Shown here piece by piece: positions 1 to 47,733 of a stretch of DNA of 64,000 bases (its first letter is position 1; every line of letters begins with the position of its first letter). Origin of the DNA: Gigantopelta aegis (lineage: Eukaryota; Mollusca; Gastropoda; Neomphalida; Peltospiridae). The notes beneath the pieces were generated by a model, which saw only the letters and a list, made by a program, of their open reading frames with translations, was not told the DNA's origin and searched no databases. Location of the stretch: positions 1 through 64,000 of the forward strand of contig NW_024533004.1 in the NCBI RefSeq assembly GCF_016097555.1. Reading direction: 5' to 3'. Position numbers and translations under genes: made by a program.

Positions 1-3000
1 TTGGTGGGGGGTGACCTAATTAAATAAATGACTTGCTCTGGGCTTGTTTTTCATTAACATTTTTATGTAAGTAAAACTAGATTAAAACTTTAATTAAATT
101 CTATTACATTTCAATTTATGCTCAAAGTTTTCAGATAAAAGAAGGCTTGCTTTCCATTAACTTTTAAAAAGCAATATCTTTAAACAAATGTAAGGGGGGC
201 GTGGTTTTTAGAAACACAAATTAGGGGTGTTAATTACACCAAATTGTGACCATACCTTATCTATCCTTTTCTCTGTCTCTTGAAATCTCTTCCCCTTCTT
301 CAAACCCTCCTCTCCCTTGTGATCTGAACCAATACAGTGTATTAAAGATGCAATTAAATCCTAAATTATTAACACCAAAAAACTAGTCCACCTCAAAACA
401 CGGCCTTGATCTGTGTCGACAGGTGATCGGAATCGGGTGCTGGACTAAGAACAGAACGAAGTGACTTCTTGGATCCTAAATCATTAATATGAAATTAATT
501 TAGCTTACCCTTTCTAAAAAAAAAATTAGAGACTTAATAACAAAAATACAGCTATTTGTGTTTTATCATCTGACTATGCCTGAAAAGAAGAGGGATCCCC
601 CTTTAAGTGGAATAATCAAATAGGTAAGGTTGATTAGCTAACTATCTTTCTCCTGATAACAACAGTTTAGCTTAAGAGGTTCTGATGAAAAGGAGGGGTA
701 CAGGTATGGAAATGATTAAGATTCCTTTTTGGGATTTTAAGAATTAACTTATATTATTATTTATTTTTTTTCCTATTTTTTATTTATTTTCTTTTATCAT
801 GTAACCTCCTTATTACTTTAAAATAAAAATACTTATTATTAGTTTAAACAATACTTTCTTACTACTACCGTATATTATTTTTTTTATAGGGTTATCCCTG
901 CCAAAATTAAATAAAATTGGGTTTCTACCTTTTTTATTTTAAGACATTATTAACCCTGAGCTGATCAAATCATTCCTTACCTCCATTGATTTTCCCCAAT
1001 CCCCTTGTGTAAATTAAATATTGGTGTTTGTTGTCAACTTTAAAACCCCCCATTAATCATATTGTATTATTAGGTACATATCAATATACCTTATCTCTTT
1101 TATGAACTTTTCGATATTTTCCTCACTAGAGGATGGTCGCGGAGTGCATCAACCCTTAACCAAAACCAAATTACTCCTCAACAATTCATTAATTTTTAAA
1201 TGCTAATTAATGGCTACTATTAGAAAAGCCACATCTATTACCCTTTAGAGGTTCTAGCGCTCCACCCTTTGCTTCAAGAACTTGTACCACGCCCCTAAAT
1301 GCTCTTTTCGGGGATCAAACCAAGTACCTGTAATTCTTTTTTACAGCCTAGAAAACGCAAACTTAATTCGTTTTATTTCACATTGGTTCAATGTGAAAAA
1401 ATTCTATACCTAGATTTTAAACCTCAAATCTTGCTCATTATTTCTTATTAAAGTTGGCTTTTTCGTAGGGACTTTGGTGTTATTTTTTCAAAGAGAGCAA
1501 AGATTGAGTTCAATAGCAATAATCCCACAGCATAAGTCATTATTGTTATATTTAATTGACCCATACGACACTATGGATATCCTTATTTGGGAAGATCCAA
1601 GATGTTAAATTGTGCATAAAATTTTCTGATCTATTAACTGAACTACTTGGTTTTAATATTGTTCTAATTATGCAACTTTCCTTGTCAAACTTTTGCACTC
1701 CCCGTATACATCCCACACTACCATTAATTAGTACAATTTATTTCTGTTTACCTAATATAATACTTATAAACCACTACGTCAGCGTCAGTAGAGACACAAG
1801 TCTCAATTCTTTTAAATATAGTTCCAAATTTAGTTTTTTATCTATAATCTATAGTTTAAACTGTCATCATATTTCCTTAAATTATAGATACAGTATGCTG
1901 AGTTTTGTCGCGCTTGATTGATAATGTGAGTAATTCATGTCATGATTTCTACAAAACACAACTAATTTATAGTATTTCTAATTGTTCATATATTACAGTA
2001 TCTATTAAAATCAAGTCATATACCAGATGACATTCATTACAGTTAACCCAGTAATGTTACACAACTAAGTCCTTATCTTCTGATATAATTTTGTTCAGAT
2101 CTAGAGTGATAAACAACTTGGGGGTGCATACACAAACTGATATAGAGCCCAACATAGGGAACATAATTGGTATGACACAAAAATATTTCATAGATAAGAT
2201 GTTAGCTTTCTTTTCTATACATATAGTACCGTTTGTGTACTAAATGTTGAAAATTGGACAACTCTAAAACTAAAACATAAAGATTAAAGATAAAAAGATG
2301 CGATAAAGTTAAGTAAATATACTATTTATTATATTTGTTACTATATGCAAAGATTTGTGATGTTGCCCATTATGTGAAATTCTGATATGTTACCAAAAAA
2401 GACATCAACACTTCTTTCTTGATATTATTATGTAAATAATTACTGTCTTATTTGTTTATATAAGAACAACACATTACCAATAATAACACAACAATAGATA
2501 TCTATGTTTTCTTTCTTGGAAAAAATAGCCCAGCATTTAGTTTAAAACATGAGGGGCAATTCATCGAGTGATAATATGGTTGTATATAACTTATGACAAT
2601 GTTTACATGTTAGATAATATAAAGGATTGATAGGATGAATTTAATAAATGAGCTGTTCATTTATTACTTACTCAAAGACATTGATCTCATTGGTCCATAA
2701 ATTGATTTCTAGCGAAATGTTTTTTTTTAGTAAATAACATAATGTCATATTTTTGAATTGATATATAAACACATGCCAGTAATTTCTAGGAAATGAGCTA
2801 TAGGAATTATATATGCATATAATTTACATGTGTGTACTGTGTATCCAGCGTTAAGTAAATGTGTAAAATATTGAGTTCATATTATATTTCAGCATCATTA
2901 TTGAATATGATGTCAATAAACTTTATTTATTTTTAAAAATATGTTTGAAGATTTAGAGTTTAGTTTCTGATTGCATAATTTAACTATCAATACTTAGCAT

Positions 3001-6000
3001 ATACACTAATGGTGTTATAACAGTACTTAGTAATTAAAACTTGCGTTATATATTATGTTATAAACTATAAGCTATAAACTATAATACTGCATTGTATTCT
3101 GTGTGTGTGTAAACATTGTATGTACTTTTATGGCTTTACTCTAATAATGTGCATACTATTGTCTATATTTGGTCATGTGACTTTGAACGGTTTTTTTAAT
3201 GTTTCTTTTTTGCTGAGAGGAAAAGGAGTTTTTTTAAAGCTTTTCTAGCAATACTGCCAGTCTTCATAACTGGCCCTATGTTCCCAAAACTTGATCTTGC
3301 AAAATACTTCATGTGGTATTACCATTTAAAAAGTATTGCTACATAGCAACAGTAGTTATTTGATAGTAGGAGTAACACAAAGTGATAATCATTACTTTAT
3401 ATAGAACTAGTTGTAGTAGCTAGAGAATAACGTAAAAGTTGTTTCGGCTACTCATACTGACAATATGTCTGTCGGTACTATAACAAAGACAGTGATTCAC
3501 AAAATAAAGAACTATAGCAGCATTTTGTTGACTGATTTATTACTTATTGCAAAGTGCAAAGGCATTAGTTCTCTCTGGAAGCTTTGTTAATCTCTTATAC
3601 AGTTTGTTTGAAGTGATTAACATTAATATTAGTAATGTACTCTCTTCATAGAAAGGTACTTAATAGACATGACACAAATGTGTCTCCTCTTTTAATTCAA
3701 CTATAAATCTTGTTTTTGTCTCATGACTACATATCTTGTGAAGATGTAACAACATACTATTACCAATTTGTGGCTCAGCCAGTTTGCTTGTCATAAATTC
3801 GTCTTACATCAATACTCGTGAGGAATGATGTTTCCTCTATATGCCACAGGCCATATTACAACCCATCTAATTTTAATATATGAATGACCTCAAATAGAGA
3901 ATAGTGTTGACAATTATAATGATATTATGACATATGGACTATACCCAAGTATCAGATCAACATATAATGTATACATGTTAATGTGAAAATAATTTTGGAC
4001 AAGTAGAATCATCAAATATATTGAAAACAGGGATTTTTTGTGGGACTAGAAACACTACCATAAATAGCCAAATTCTATTAATGTGTTGTTATTTATTTTA
4101 TGAGAGCTTTTAAAGGGACTAAACTATTATGCTGAGTCAACTCTGAAGCTGTTAGTATATTCCCAGTGAAAGGTTCCTTTTTACAGATGAGTGAGGTGAA
4201 CTACATACCTACGTACATCTGCAGGTGTTTTCTCTCTTGTTTAGTTACAACCATACATATATGCATATGTATTTCTATATAGTAATAATAATAATTATCA
4301 TTTTGGGTGGCAATGTGAATGCATGTCAGTTATTTCTCGAAGAATTTTAATCACAATTTTATGCACAAACTCGTATACAGCATTTGTATATTAAATGATA
4401 TAAGATGATAGAACTAATGTTCGTGGTTTACATAATATTCCATGCAAATGTTCACACATAGTTAATTATCATAGCACTATTAAAATAATAAGAGATTACA
4501 AAGCTCAGCTAACTGAGTCATCTATTACCAAGTCACTGCGCTGTGTTTGTTATCATATAGTTTGACGCTACATTCAAAATGATGGATTTACATCAGCTGT
4601 TAATTGTAAGTTGTTTTGAGTATCAATTCTAGCATATGTGTAAAATGCACTAAAGCAAGTACTATTAAATGTGTCTGAATTGTAAGATGTATCTACTTTG
4701 CCCTGCATACATTTCACTAATCTCATCTATTATATAAAAAGTAGACTATACAGTAGAAACAAATAACATATTACCAACCAAATAAATGCCATAATAAAAC
4801 TCTATTAAAAATTGACAAAAACCATTAATAGAGTACTTTAACTAGCCAGGAAATTGTATGGAAAAAAAAAAGATTAATTTAATTTGATATCTTTGAGTAT
4901 TATGTCTTTATACATCATGGTAGATTTAGAACAATGTCAATACATGTATAAAACATGTATGATTTATTTATAATGGCATACATTATGATTGACATGAAAT
5001 TAATTAACTGCACCTGAGAATCATCTGTAACAATGAGTAATGAGTGTATAATTACGGTCAATGACCTTAGTAAAGTGGTCTTAGTAAACCGCTCACCTCT
5101 TATGTCATCATTATGTACATGATATGTACTAATCTCAATCATCATTGTGGTTATAATCAAGCAACAATTGAGTCCATTGTCATAGGTAACACTGATATGA
5201 ATAGTGGATCAGGTTACTCTAATTGATGTGCACATTAGACACTTCAATCAAATTAATGAAGACTCAAAAGTCATCCGATGGTAGTAATATCAACTGCTTG
5301 TACATGTCCATTAGATATACTAACAATTTTTGTTTTGATGTATTAAAGTTGTTTTAATTTGATTTATTTCATGTTTCTAAATGTAGGCCAACCTAATAGC
5401 ACCAATGTTAGAATGGCATATAATATTAAGAATGTGTGCTATGAAGTGAATGTGCTATTTCATGTATCAATAAGTAATATCACACTTGTAACAAGTACAT
5501 GAACTATACACCTATTCTTAGTAAAAGGCATACCAATGATGTTAAGAACAAGTGTTTCTAGTGTAAGATGTCTTCTGTAGAATCTCTAACTGACTATATC
5601 ATGTCTTTTAGATAATCATATTAACTAATCTTTTCTCGATATTGAAAATAATTTGTTAATATTGGCTTACAATAAAATTCTAATTTGTGTGTGGCTAACG
5701 GAAGAGCAGTCCATTGCTGTAGTGTATCTATGGTAACAGTGAGTAAAGAAATTAAATTGTGAGTATAGTGATTAATTATCATTTTTCTAATTTTAGCACG
5801 AGCACTTCTTACATTTCAAATCATTATTTACATTTATATCTTCAAACAGCATATTTTACACTATGGAGGTGGATAGATTTAATCTTGATCATAATATAAA
5901 TTCTCTTTCATTTTTACCGTAACAACAATTAATGTATAATAACATCATTAACATAAACAGACTTATATTTATGGCACATGTTATGAACTGATTTTAGTCT

Positions 6001-7608
6001 TTGATTCTGTCAGATATAGTAAAATGTTAGGAACATTGCTAATAATGACTCTATTAGTTATTAATATTCTTACTTGTGTTATTATAAGGAAAGGATATAA
6101 AATTGGTATGTGAGGTAAGGTAGCTTGTATCAAGAGATATATTCATCCAGATAGCTTGTGTCTGTAAATTTTGTAGTCTGACATATTCTAGAGAAGCACA
6201 AACATATAATTGGATGGAATTTTCTGTTATAAGCAAAGGAAGAGATTGCTATTAAGTTCTTCTTTTGTAAAGTTTGTAAAATGTTTTTTTTTCTATAATT
6301 TAAATGTAATTGGTCTGAGATTTGTAAACAATCTAATTCAATAATGTAGTATATTAATGACATAACAAACTAAATAGTCCCTTTAATTAGAAATAATCTA
6401 ATTTTATTGTATTGTAATTAATAAACACAAATGAGAATTTATAAACCACACATTAATAATTAGTGTACATGTATTAAACCACAATCTCCATATATGGAGG
6501 TTGGTATTTATGATATTGTTCGTTTTCTATTAATTGGAATTTGTACATTTTGCTGATTATGATAACAGAGTAAATCATTCATTCATTAAGTTGGAATTCA
6601 AATAACCGTTAGTTTTATAAACACACACACACAAACAGATGCACATTGATATTAACACACATACTCACAACAATGGCGATTTGTTAAATCCATCTTGTAT
6701 TATAATTACGTACAGATACACCAACAATTATTTATTATTGTTTGTACCACTAGACAAATAACAGATAAAGTATAAAGGAAGCATAGACCAAAGCATAATT
6801 TAATTAAAAGAGTTTATATGTGCCTCTAAGAAGTGGTTTACAAGTCAACATGTCAGATCCTTTTCTTTAGTCATTTTATGTAACCACTATAGAACTGATG
6901 GTTCTTTAAAGTGGTAGACCTTTGATGAAAGATAGAAGAAATAATGAATATAAGATAATTATTAATTGGATTAACAACTTAAATTTATAATATTGATGTT
7001 ATGTAATAAGCAGTGATGTTAGCAAGTTTTTTTAATGATGAAATATAGATATCTGGACACAAAAAGTGATACAATTGCATTGACAATAATGGGTTCAATT
7101 TGTGACCACCACAATCAAAATACTACATATTATTTGACATAACCATACATAGATTGTAGTTTCTTTTCATTCATTAATATGACTAAAGTCAACAAGTGGG
7201 TGACTGAGATGAGGTACAATTAACTACAATTGATAAGTCAAATTAACCACAAAAATGTATTATCAACATACATGGTCCAGTCTGTCCAATTGAGTTTACA
7301 TATGCGGAAAGGATTCAACACATGTAATAATATTTATGACTTCTGATTCCCTTATTATTAAATATCAAATGACCACAAAAAGGAAAGATTAAAAAAGAAA
7401 ATCATTAACAACTATCAATATATGGATGCTTGTTAATGATTGACATGTGTGACTTGTACTATAAAAGTGTCAAGTAATAATCAATTAATAATAAAATAAA
7501 AATATTATTAATGGAGTGTGTTATGATAAAATAAAGGCTCTCTATTATTGTGATTGATGTTTGTGTAGCTTCACAATCCTGAAAAAGTTTCTGAGTTTCG
7601 GCTAAGAC
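1..7608. other. AT-rich stretch with no supported gene
   Basis: I see no recognisable exon, domain or RNA gene here on either strand. The open frames present (for example 1556-1921 on + and 6054-6363 on -) have the composition of translated AT-rich noncoding DNA and lack splice context or motifs. The first 1.5 kb differs in texture, with more short homopolymer runs and fewer TATA/ATAT alternations. Only short CA-type simple repeats occur, for example near 6622-6640. Confidence 0.6.
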
Positions 7609-8457
7609 TCATGCGAGTGTGAAGTGGTGCAAGTCTTGGGAGAGAGAGATCAGCAGTGGTATACTTGTTTGAGGTGCTCTCTGACTTTGACTTGGAACAC
7701 TCCCTCTAATTTGTGGAATATTATTAGAACGAGAGCTCACCCTAATTCCACTTCCAGCCACTTTGATAGCTGGTAAATGGTGAACGTTTTTGTGCTGTAA
7801 TCTACTATGACTTATGAGATTAGTTAATGCAGTTTTCAGTTCTGCTATTTTTCTCTTTGTTGGCAAAGTTTGTCTTTGAGGATGACGTTGTTCTTGTTTG
7901 CATTGTTCTTAAACAATCCAACCATTCATGTCTGAAGACTTCTAATTGCCTTGCAAAATCATTCCTTAGAGCAGAAATACATTCGTGGTTGATCAAAATC
8001 CATTGCTGGAATATTTCAAATGGACAAGTGGTGCATGCCATCTTTCTATAACTACAGTTGTTTACATGTTCCTGAATATGACCACGCTCAATGATTTTGT
8101 TACACGGGCTATGTGGACACGAAACTCTTACATACAAACACACTGTATTTATGCTTCTCCAATTCATGTAATGGCATCACTTTTCTACAACCGACATAAG
8201 AATTAAGACAATGCAATTGAAGCTTGTTTAGTTTGTTCTTCCATATTCTATGCAGAGTGATCAAATCATTATATGATAGAGGACAACGACATGTAGGGCA
8301 TGATCTGTGTTTATCTCAACCAATTCGTGATACATTCTTCACAAAAAGCGTGTTGACATGTTAATGTTTCTTTTGGATTGTCCAGGACATCCTGACATAT
8401 AGTACAGAGACAGTCTGCTGGTACTTCATCGATAAAGAGAGAACGGTCTAGTCCCAT
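7609..8457 (-). CDS. RING and TRAF-type zinc-finger E3 ubiquitin ligase (NRDP1/RNF41-like)
   Basis: The likely role is an E3 ubiquitin ligase; the substrate is unknown. The ATG at 8457 opens MGLDRSLFIDEVPADCLCTI and runs into a RING finger with the cysteine/histidine series CLCTIC, CQHAFCEEC and CPTC. The linker IWKNKLNKLQLHC resembles the NRDP1 region between RING and zinc finger. A TRAF-type zinc finger follows (CLNSYVGCRK, then CPHSPCNK...HIQEHVNNC and CTTC). The end is a short helical stretch (KRKIAELKTALTNLI) and a Ser/Gln-rich tail ending at TGA 7609. It has no intron. The frame shifts about three times: after NWLR near 8315, near HELEKHK at about 8145, and near 7865; a tail ending at 7820 is the alternative. 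These may be assembly indels, or the gene may be a retrocopy. RNF151, LNX and PDZRN share this module order. Confidence 0.75.
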
Positions 8458-8860
8458 TTGTTTTGTTTTTGTGGGTGAGGTCTCTATTAACTAGGGTGGG
8501 GCTGATTTTCGTTATTATTGATTAAAATAATTCAATTAAAGTGAGGCAATGTTTATTTTTGAAAGAGAAGCTTTGAACTTAATGAAAAAGGTTATGTTAT
8601 AATAAATAATAAATAAATAATTAACAATATATAGAGCATTCCTATGTACATATGAACACTGTGTCAAGTGATACACTGTTTGAGGATAATAAATAATATA
8701 TTAATTGATTAATTTTTTATACATCATAATAAAACTATAAAAGAGAATAAAATTTAACTTAACATTGGATGTCAAGTAATAATTTAATAAGGAAGAAATT
8801 TACAAAAGTGTTGAAGGATTGCCAAAAAATAATTCCTCTATATTGATTAAGTCACCACAG

Positions 8861-10693
8861 TTATTTATGTCGGAGCCTCCTAAGAATACGTCTCTTTGTT
8901 TTATTGGAATTTGATCCTATACAAGTAATAGAAAGAAGATAATAATTTAGCTGATTCAGAATTATAATTTGGGCAATAAGGCTTAACTTTAATTACCTGA
9001 TAAGGTAAAATAGTTATCCCATCTTTTCTTTGAGATAATGTTGTTGATGTCAGAGTCTAACAGTTGTTCGAATTGAACTTTAAAAGATGTTGTTCCTATG
9101 AATTTATATATTTCAGTGTGTAAGTGTAGAAGTTCAGAGTGCTGCAATTTTCCATCATTACTCAAATCATAGTGTTTGAATTTCCATCCTCTAATGGAAG
9201 TAGTATCATCGGGTGAATATCTATAAATGAGTGAAAAGAAGCAATAATGTTAAAAATTGCTCCATTCCTCTAATTGTTGGAATTCAATGTATGTAAAGTG
9301 CAATGTCTCACCTATAGGGTTTTCTCTAACATGCATCAAGTTTAATTTGCTGTGTTCGTTACTATTATACTGGTAGACAAACATTTGCAAGATGTCATTT
9401 TTTAAAGCTGCAAGTGTTTTATTTGACAGATTGCCTTGGTTGACCGCAATATTCATTAAAACATTTGACTGTACCATTTGAGCAGAAGCTATATAAGACA
9501 AAAACAGATTGTGGTCACAATATATTTCATTTAATAATGATTATAGATCAAGGAATGTTGTGATGAGTAGCACTTACCATATTCCACAATCTCCTGTAAA
9601 GGAATCACCATCTTTGTATTCTGCGTTATCAACTTTACATGACTTTCTACCATCTGTAGTGAACATACCAACATATTCATAATAACTTGTCCAATTAGAG
9701 ACAACAGTTGTACTTACCACATTTCAAATCACCATACGTAAAAGTCCCTATAATAGGATGGCCATCATTTGTTGAGCACCATGATATACGACATATATAA
9801 TTTGTTTGTAAGGGATTGAAGATATGGTTGTCATCACAGGAGGCTCAAATGGAAAGGCCATTAAAGTTGTTACATTAGGATTCATAGCTAGTGCATTACA
9901 TTGACCAGCAACATTATCTATAATCTTATAGCGCCTAGAATAGTACTCAGCATTTGACAAGTTAGGAAATAGAGTATTTCTTGAAACTCCTAACTTGAAC
10001 TCTGTGCAGTCTAAAGTGATGAAAAGAATATTAATAGTCTAACTAACAACATAATGTGTGTTACATAATACAGTCAGAGTTGTTTATTGTTTGTTAAGAG
10101 TTGTTAAATTATGGTATGAATGATGAAACAAATATAGGAAACTAGTGAAATAATTTGCTTACTTCGACATTTTCCATTGTGTCTTATACCAATATTTGTC
10201 TTATCAATACAGTTTTGTTTCTCTAATTCACACTGATTTGAGTAAGTCTTGCTATTAAATCCACAAACATGTTGTACTTTTGTAGGACATTTATAATCAC
10301 AACTAAGGAGAAGAAAGTGATATACATGTAATGATTAGAATTTGAAATATGGTTGTCTTGTATGCTTTATTCTGCATGCAGCTTACCTGCTTCTGACACA
10401 GCTTCCATTGACACATTCATAGCCAACAGTACAATTTGGTTCACAATAATCTGTGAAAAGAAAAGGAGCATGAATCAAATTAACTACACACTGCTATATA
10501 GCTATGACTTTAAAATAATAATATTATATATAATATATTGTTGATTTCTACCAGCTTACCTGTAAAAGTAGTGTTACTAACGTTTACTGGATTTGCATTA
10601 ATTAGTGATAAAAAACGTTAGTCCTGCTAACAAAATGAGAAGAGTTTTCTCTCCAATGATTGGTCTTTTTAGTAAGTATTGTAGTCCAAACAT
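8861..10693 (-). CDS. Secreted SPARC/SMOC-like protein: FOLN-Kazal-thyroglobulin-VWC-EF hand
   Basis: This is probably a calcium-binding matricellular protein. Eight exons with GT-AG borders: 10560-10693 (signal sequence, KTLLILLAGLTFF), 10387-10450 (FOLN-like, YCEPNCTVGYECVNGSC), 10163-10302 (Kazal, CPTKVQHVCG then NQCELEKQNC), 9718-10010 (thyroglobulin type-1 core ending SWCSTNDGHPIIGTF...C), 9578-9653 and 9312-9488 (von Willebrand C, CGICFCSNGTVKC...YC, then a SPARC-type helix LAALKNDILQMF), 8997-9220 (EF hand with loop DLSNDGKLQHSE and a second degenerate hand at DSDINNIISKKRW), 8861-8916 (basic tail KTKRRILRRLRHK, stop). Intron phases agree for most joins. About four length changes break the frame in exons 1, 4 and 6 and at the 6/7 join. 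A paralogue lies at 47.7-50.9 kb. Nominal length is about 388 residues. The last exon could instead use another frame ending at 8800. Confidence 0.75.
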
Positions 10694-11060
10694 TATCGCT
10701 TATTATTGAGTATAAATTGCCTGAAAAATTGAAAAAGCAAAAAAAATAACGACGCGACTCCGTACTAGCTTGCGTTGCTTAGAAACAACAGAAGTAGTTC
10801 GAAAGTAGAGTAATTACTTGCAACAATAAAATGACAACTACTACGTTACAACAATAGCTCAACATTTTAGGGCATGCAGCAAATGACTTAAAACAGAATC
10901 AAATGAGACTGACCTAAATTATTTTTCAGGAGTAAATAAATACGATTCCACAAATGTTGAAGTACACTTCTTGATTAAGTGGGACTCACTAGTATATCCA
11001 CAAATCACTTTCGAATGCAAACTGTGACTTTTAGCCATTCTTATATACTAACTGATCTGG
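10694..11060 (-). promoter_or_regulatory. Conserved upstream block with TATA box
   Basis: On the minus strand TATATAAG lies at 11047-11040, followed by about 350 bp to the start codon of the SPARC-like gene. The block is recognisably similar to the region upstream of the paralogue (50926-51260), including the segment just after the TATA box (around GTCACAGTTTGCATTCG) and a stretch near 10900 (TGAGACTGACCTAA on +). A CACCC-like motif sits just upstream. A transcription start near 11010 is inferred from the usual 25-30 bp spacing. Confidence 0.5.
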
Positions 11061-12740
11061 AAGAAGCTCGAGTTCAATATTGGTATGGCTTAGGGGTGTG
11101 GCAAATTGTAATTACGTGTGTTGCGCCACAGTCCCATGCTGACATCCTCAATCCTTGAGAGCAGCCCTCTCTATTGATGTATGGTTCTTTCTTTGTGTCT
11201 TAGAACCACTAAAGCCATTTATCACGGTATTTTCAGGGTAAGATCAGCCATTTTACTGTAGGTTTGTAATTATGATGGATATCATCAAATTTGTCACTTG
11301 AAACCTACTTCGTTGTGAAAGGTACCAATTTGTGAATTCCTAATTTGTTATGTTTACCCAATGTATTAAGTATATGGCCTGTCCCTATAATTAAGTTATT
11401 AAATTAAAGCTTGTTTTATCAGACTTGAAGATTACAAACATGTCATACTTGTAAAATAATCATGTTTATAGTTAAATAAATAAATAAACAATGAATAGTT
11501 AATAATAGCCTTTAGGTTGTAACACATTAAAACATTGATACATTTTTTCTATTGCATAATATTAAACACATTTTAATTGAATCTTTTTTAGTTTAATAAC
11601 TAGTTATTTTGATTAAATGTTTAAGTGGGACCTGTGCACAAACATTGTATACCAATCATATCAATATATATATATGTTATGTAAACATCCTCTTTACAAA
11701 ATTGGCATAAAAAATAATTGAGGCTATTTGTAAAGTCAATTAAACAAATCCTATAATTTTGAGATCTTGTGTTTGTTATTGCTCTTTAATTATATGGGTG
11801 GGTGGATGAATGTCTCTTCACAGTCAATTGCTTACCACACACAATATTTAAGGATCACTTTCATGATATAATAAAGTATTCAATTTTTATGGATAATGCC
11901 TACCATTGTAATATTATATACTTGAGTAGGATAATAAGTCTGTAGGATTGCCAGTTAGCATACACTTGAAGGGAGTAACTAGTATTTTTGGAACGTTATG
12001 TACATCTAGTGGTTGTCCAAGTTATAATGGAGATGATAACATTTCAATATGTTGTGGTTATGATAGCCAAGGGTGTCGTTAAGGAAATCTTATACAAAAT
12101 GGCTATTTCTGAAACTGTAATATCTATGTGCCAAGATAGCTATAACAGGTATATAGAGAGAGTCAATATTTACTATACTAATCTATTATAATTTTGGTAT
12201 TTTCTAAGTTTTGACATAAAGTTATGTATTGTTATAGTTTTTTGAGGATATTAGAGCAGATACTGTATATTGTAGTGGGGTGTGGTATAAATATATGAAA
12301 ATTATAGCACATTATGTACTAATGTGCTAAATTGTTGCCAGAAGAAAATATTTACATTTGAATATTTAATCTATTCTTATTTTTTAATTGGATGCCACAC
12401 AAACTGTAGCCCTTAAAAGTTTTTTCTATATACTTAGTAGCAGGTGTATCCTCCTTGAATAGTAACAGGCATGATATATACATGATTGTGAATGGAAATT
12501 TTTGTATATATATATGTGTGTGTGTGGTGTGTGTGAGTGAATATAATTATTCACTTAATATAAGGTTATTTTTGTGAGCATGTACAAGACAATCGTGTTA
12601 ATAAATAATATGTATAGTGAACTTTATGAACTATTTGGACTTATGACAGCTGTACGTGGGGTGTGTATGTGCGTGCTAAAGATAGCTAGGAAATAATTAT
12701 GCCATTGTTATGTTTTATTGTCTTTGTCTATTATATTTAG
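11061..12740. other. Intergenic region between divergent genes
   Basis: The SPARC-like gene leaves to the left and the alanyl-tRNA synthetase gene starts to the right. I see no exon with motif support. The good acceptor TATTATATTTAG ending at 12740, just before the synthetase ATG, suggests a 5'-untranslated exon somewhere in this stretch, but I cannot place it. A short TG repeat lies near 12514-12536. Confidence 0.4.
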
Positions 12741-12764
12741 ACCTATTCAAATTATCAAATAAGA

Positions 12765-47531
<34,767 letters not shown>

Positions 47532-47733
47532 ATTGTACTGTGATTTGTTTATTAGGTTTTCTTAATTGATTATCGACACAATATAATTATTTTAAATGAT
47601 ATTTAATTATACTGGAATGTAGTAAGTTGTTATTATAAATATTAGTGAGACTTGTGCACATAATGAACTACTGACTACTGATTACAATAATTATTAGAGA
47701 ATTCAGTGTATTTGACTTTGATGAGCAGAGCAG

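Noticed and set aside
1-1540. Different sequence texture at the left end (more homopolymer runs, a few CG sites) suggesting a gene or element edge
   Set aside because: No coherent frame, splice pair, terminal repeat or motif could be traced on either strand.
8800-8916. Alternative last exon of the SPARC-like gene reading DQIPIKQRDVFLGGSD to a stop at 8800
   Set aside because: It is out of phase with the preceding exon; the in-phase reading gives a basic tail and an earlier stop at 8861. Kept only as an alternative.
9250-9501. Minus-strand frame starting MSYIASAQMVQSN
   Set aside because: The frame mixes intron and exon. In the other frame the first half reads as a VWC domain (CFCSNGTVKC); only the second half (LAALKNDILQMF) belongs to the protein in this frame.
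11988-12191. 67-codon plus-strand frame just upstream of AARS
   Set aside because: No motif, and no splice link to the AARS start exon that keeps frame; composition fits noncoding DNA.
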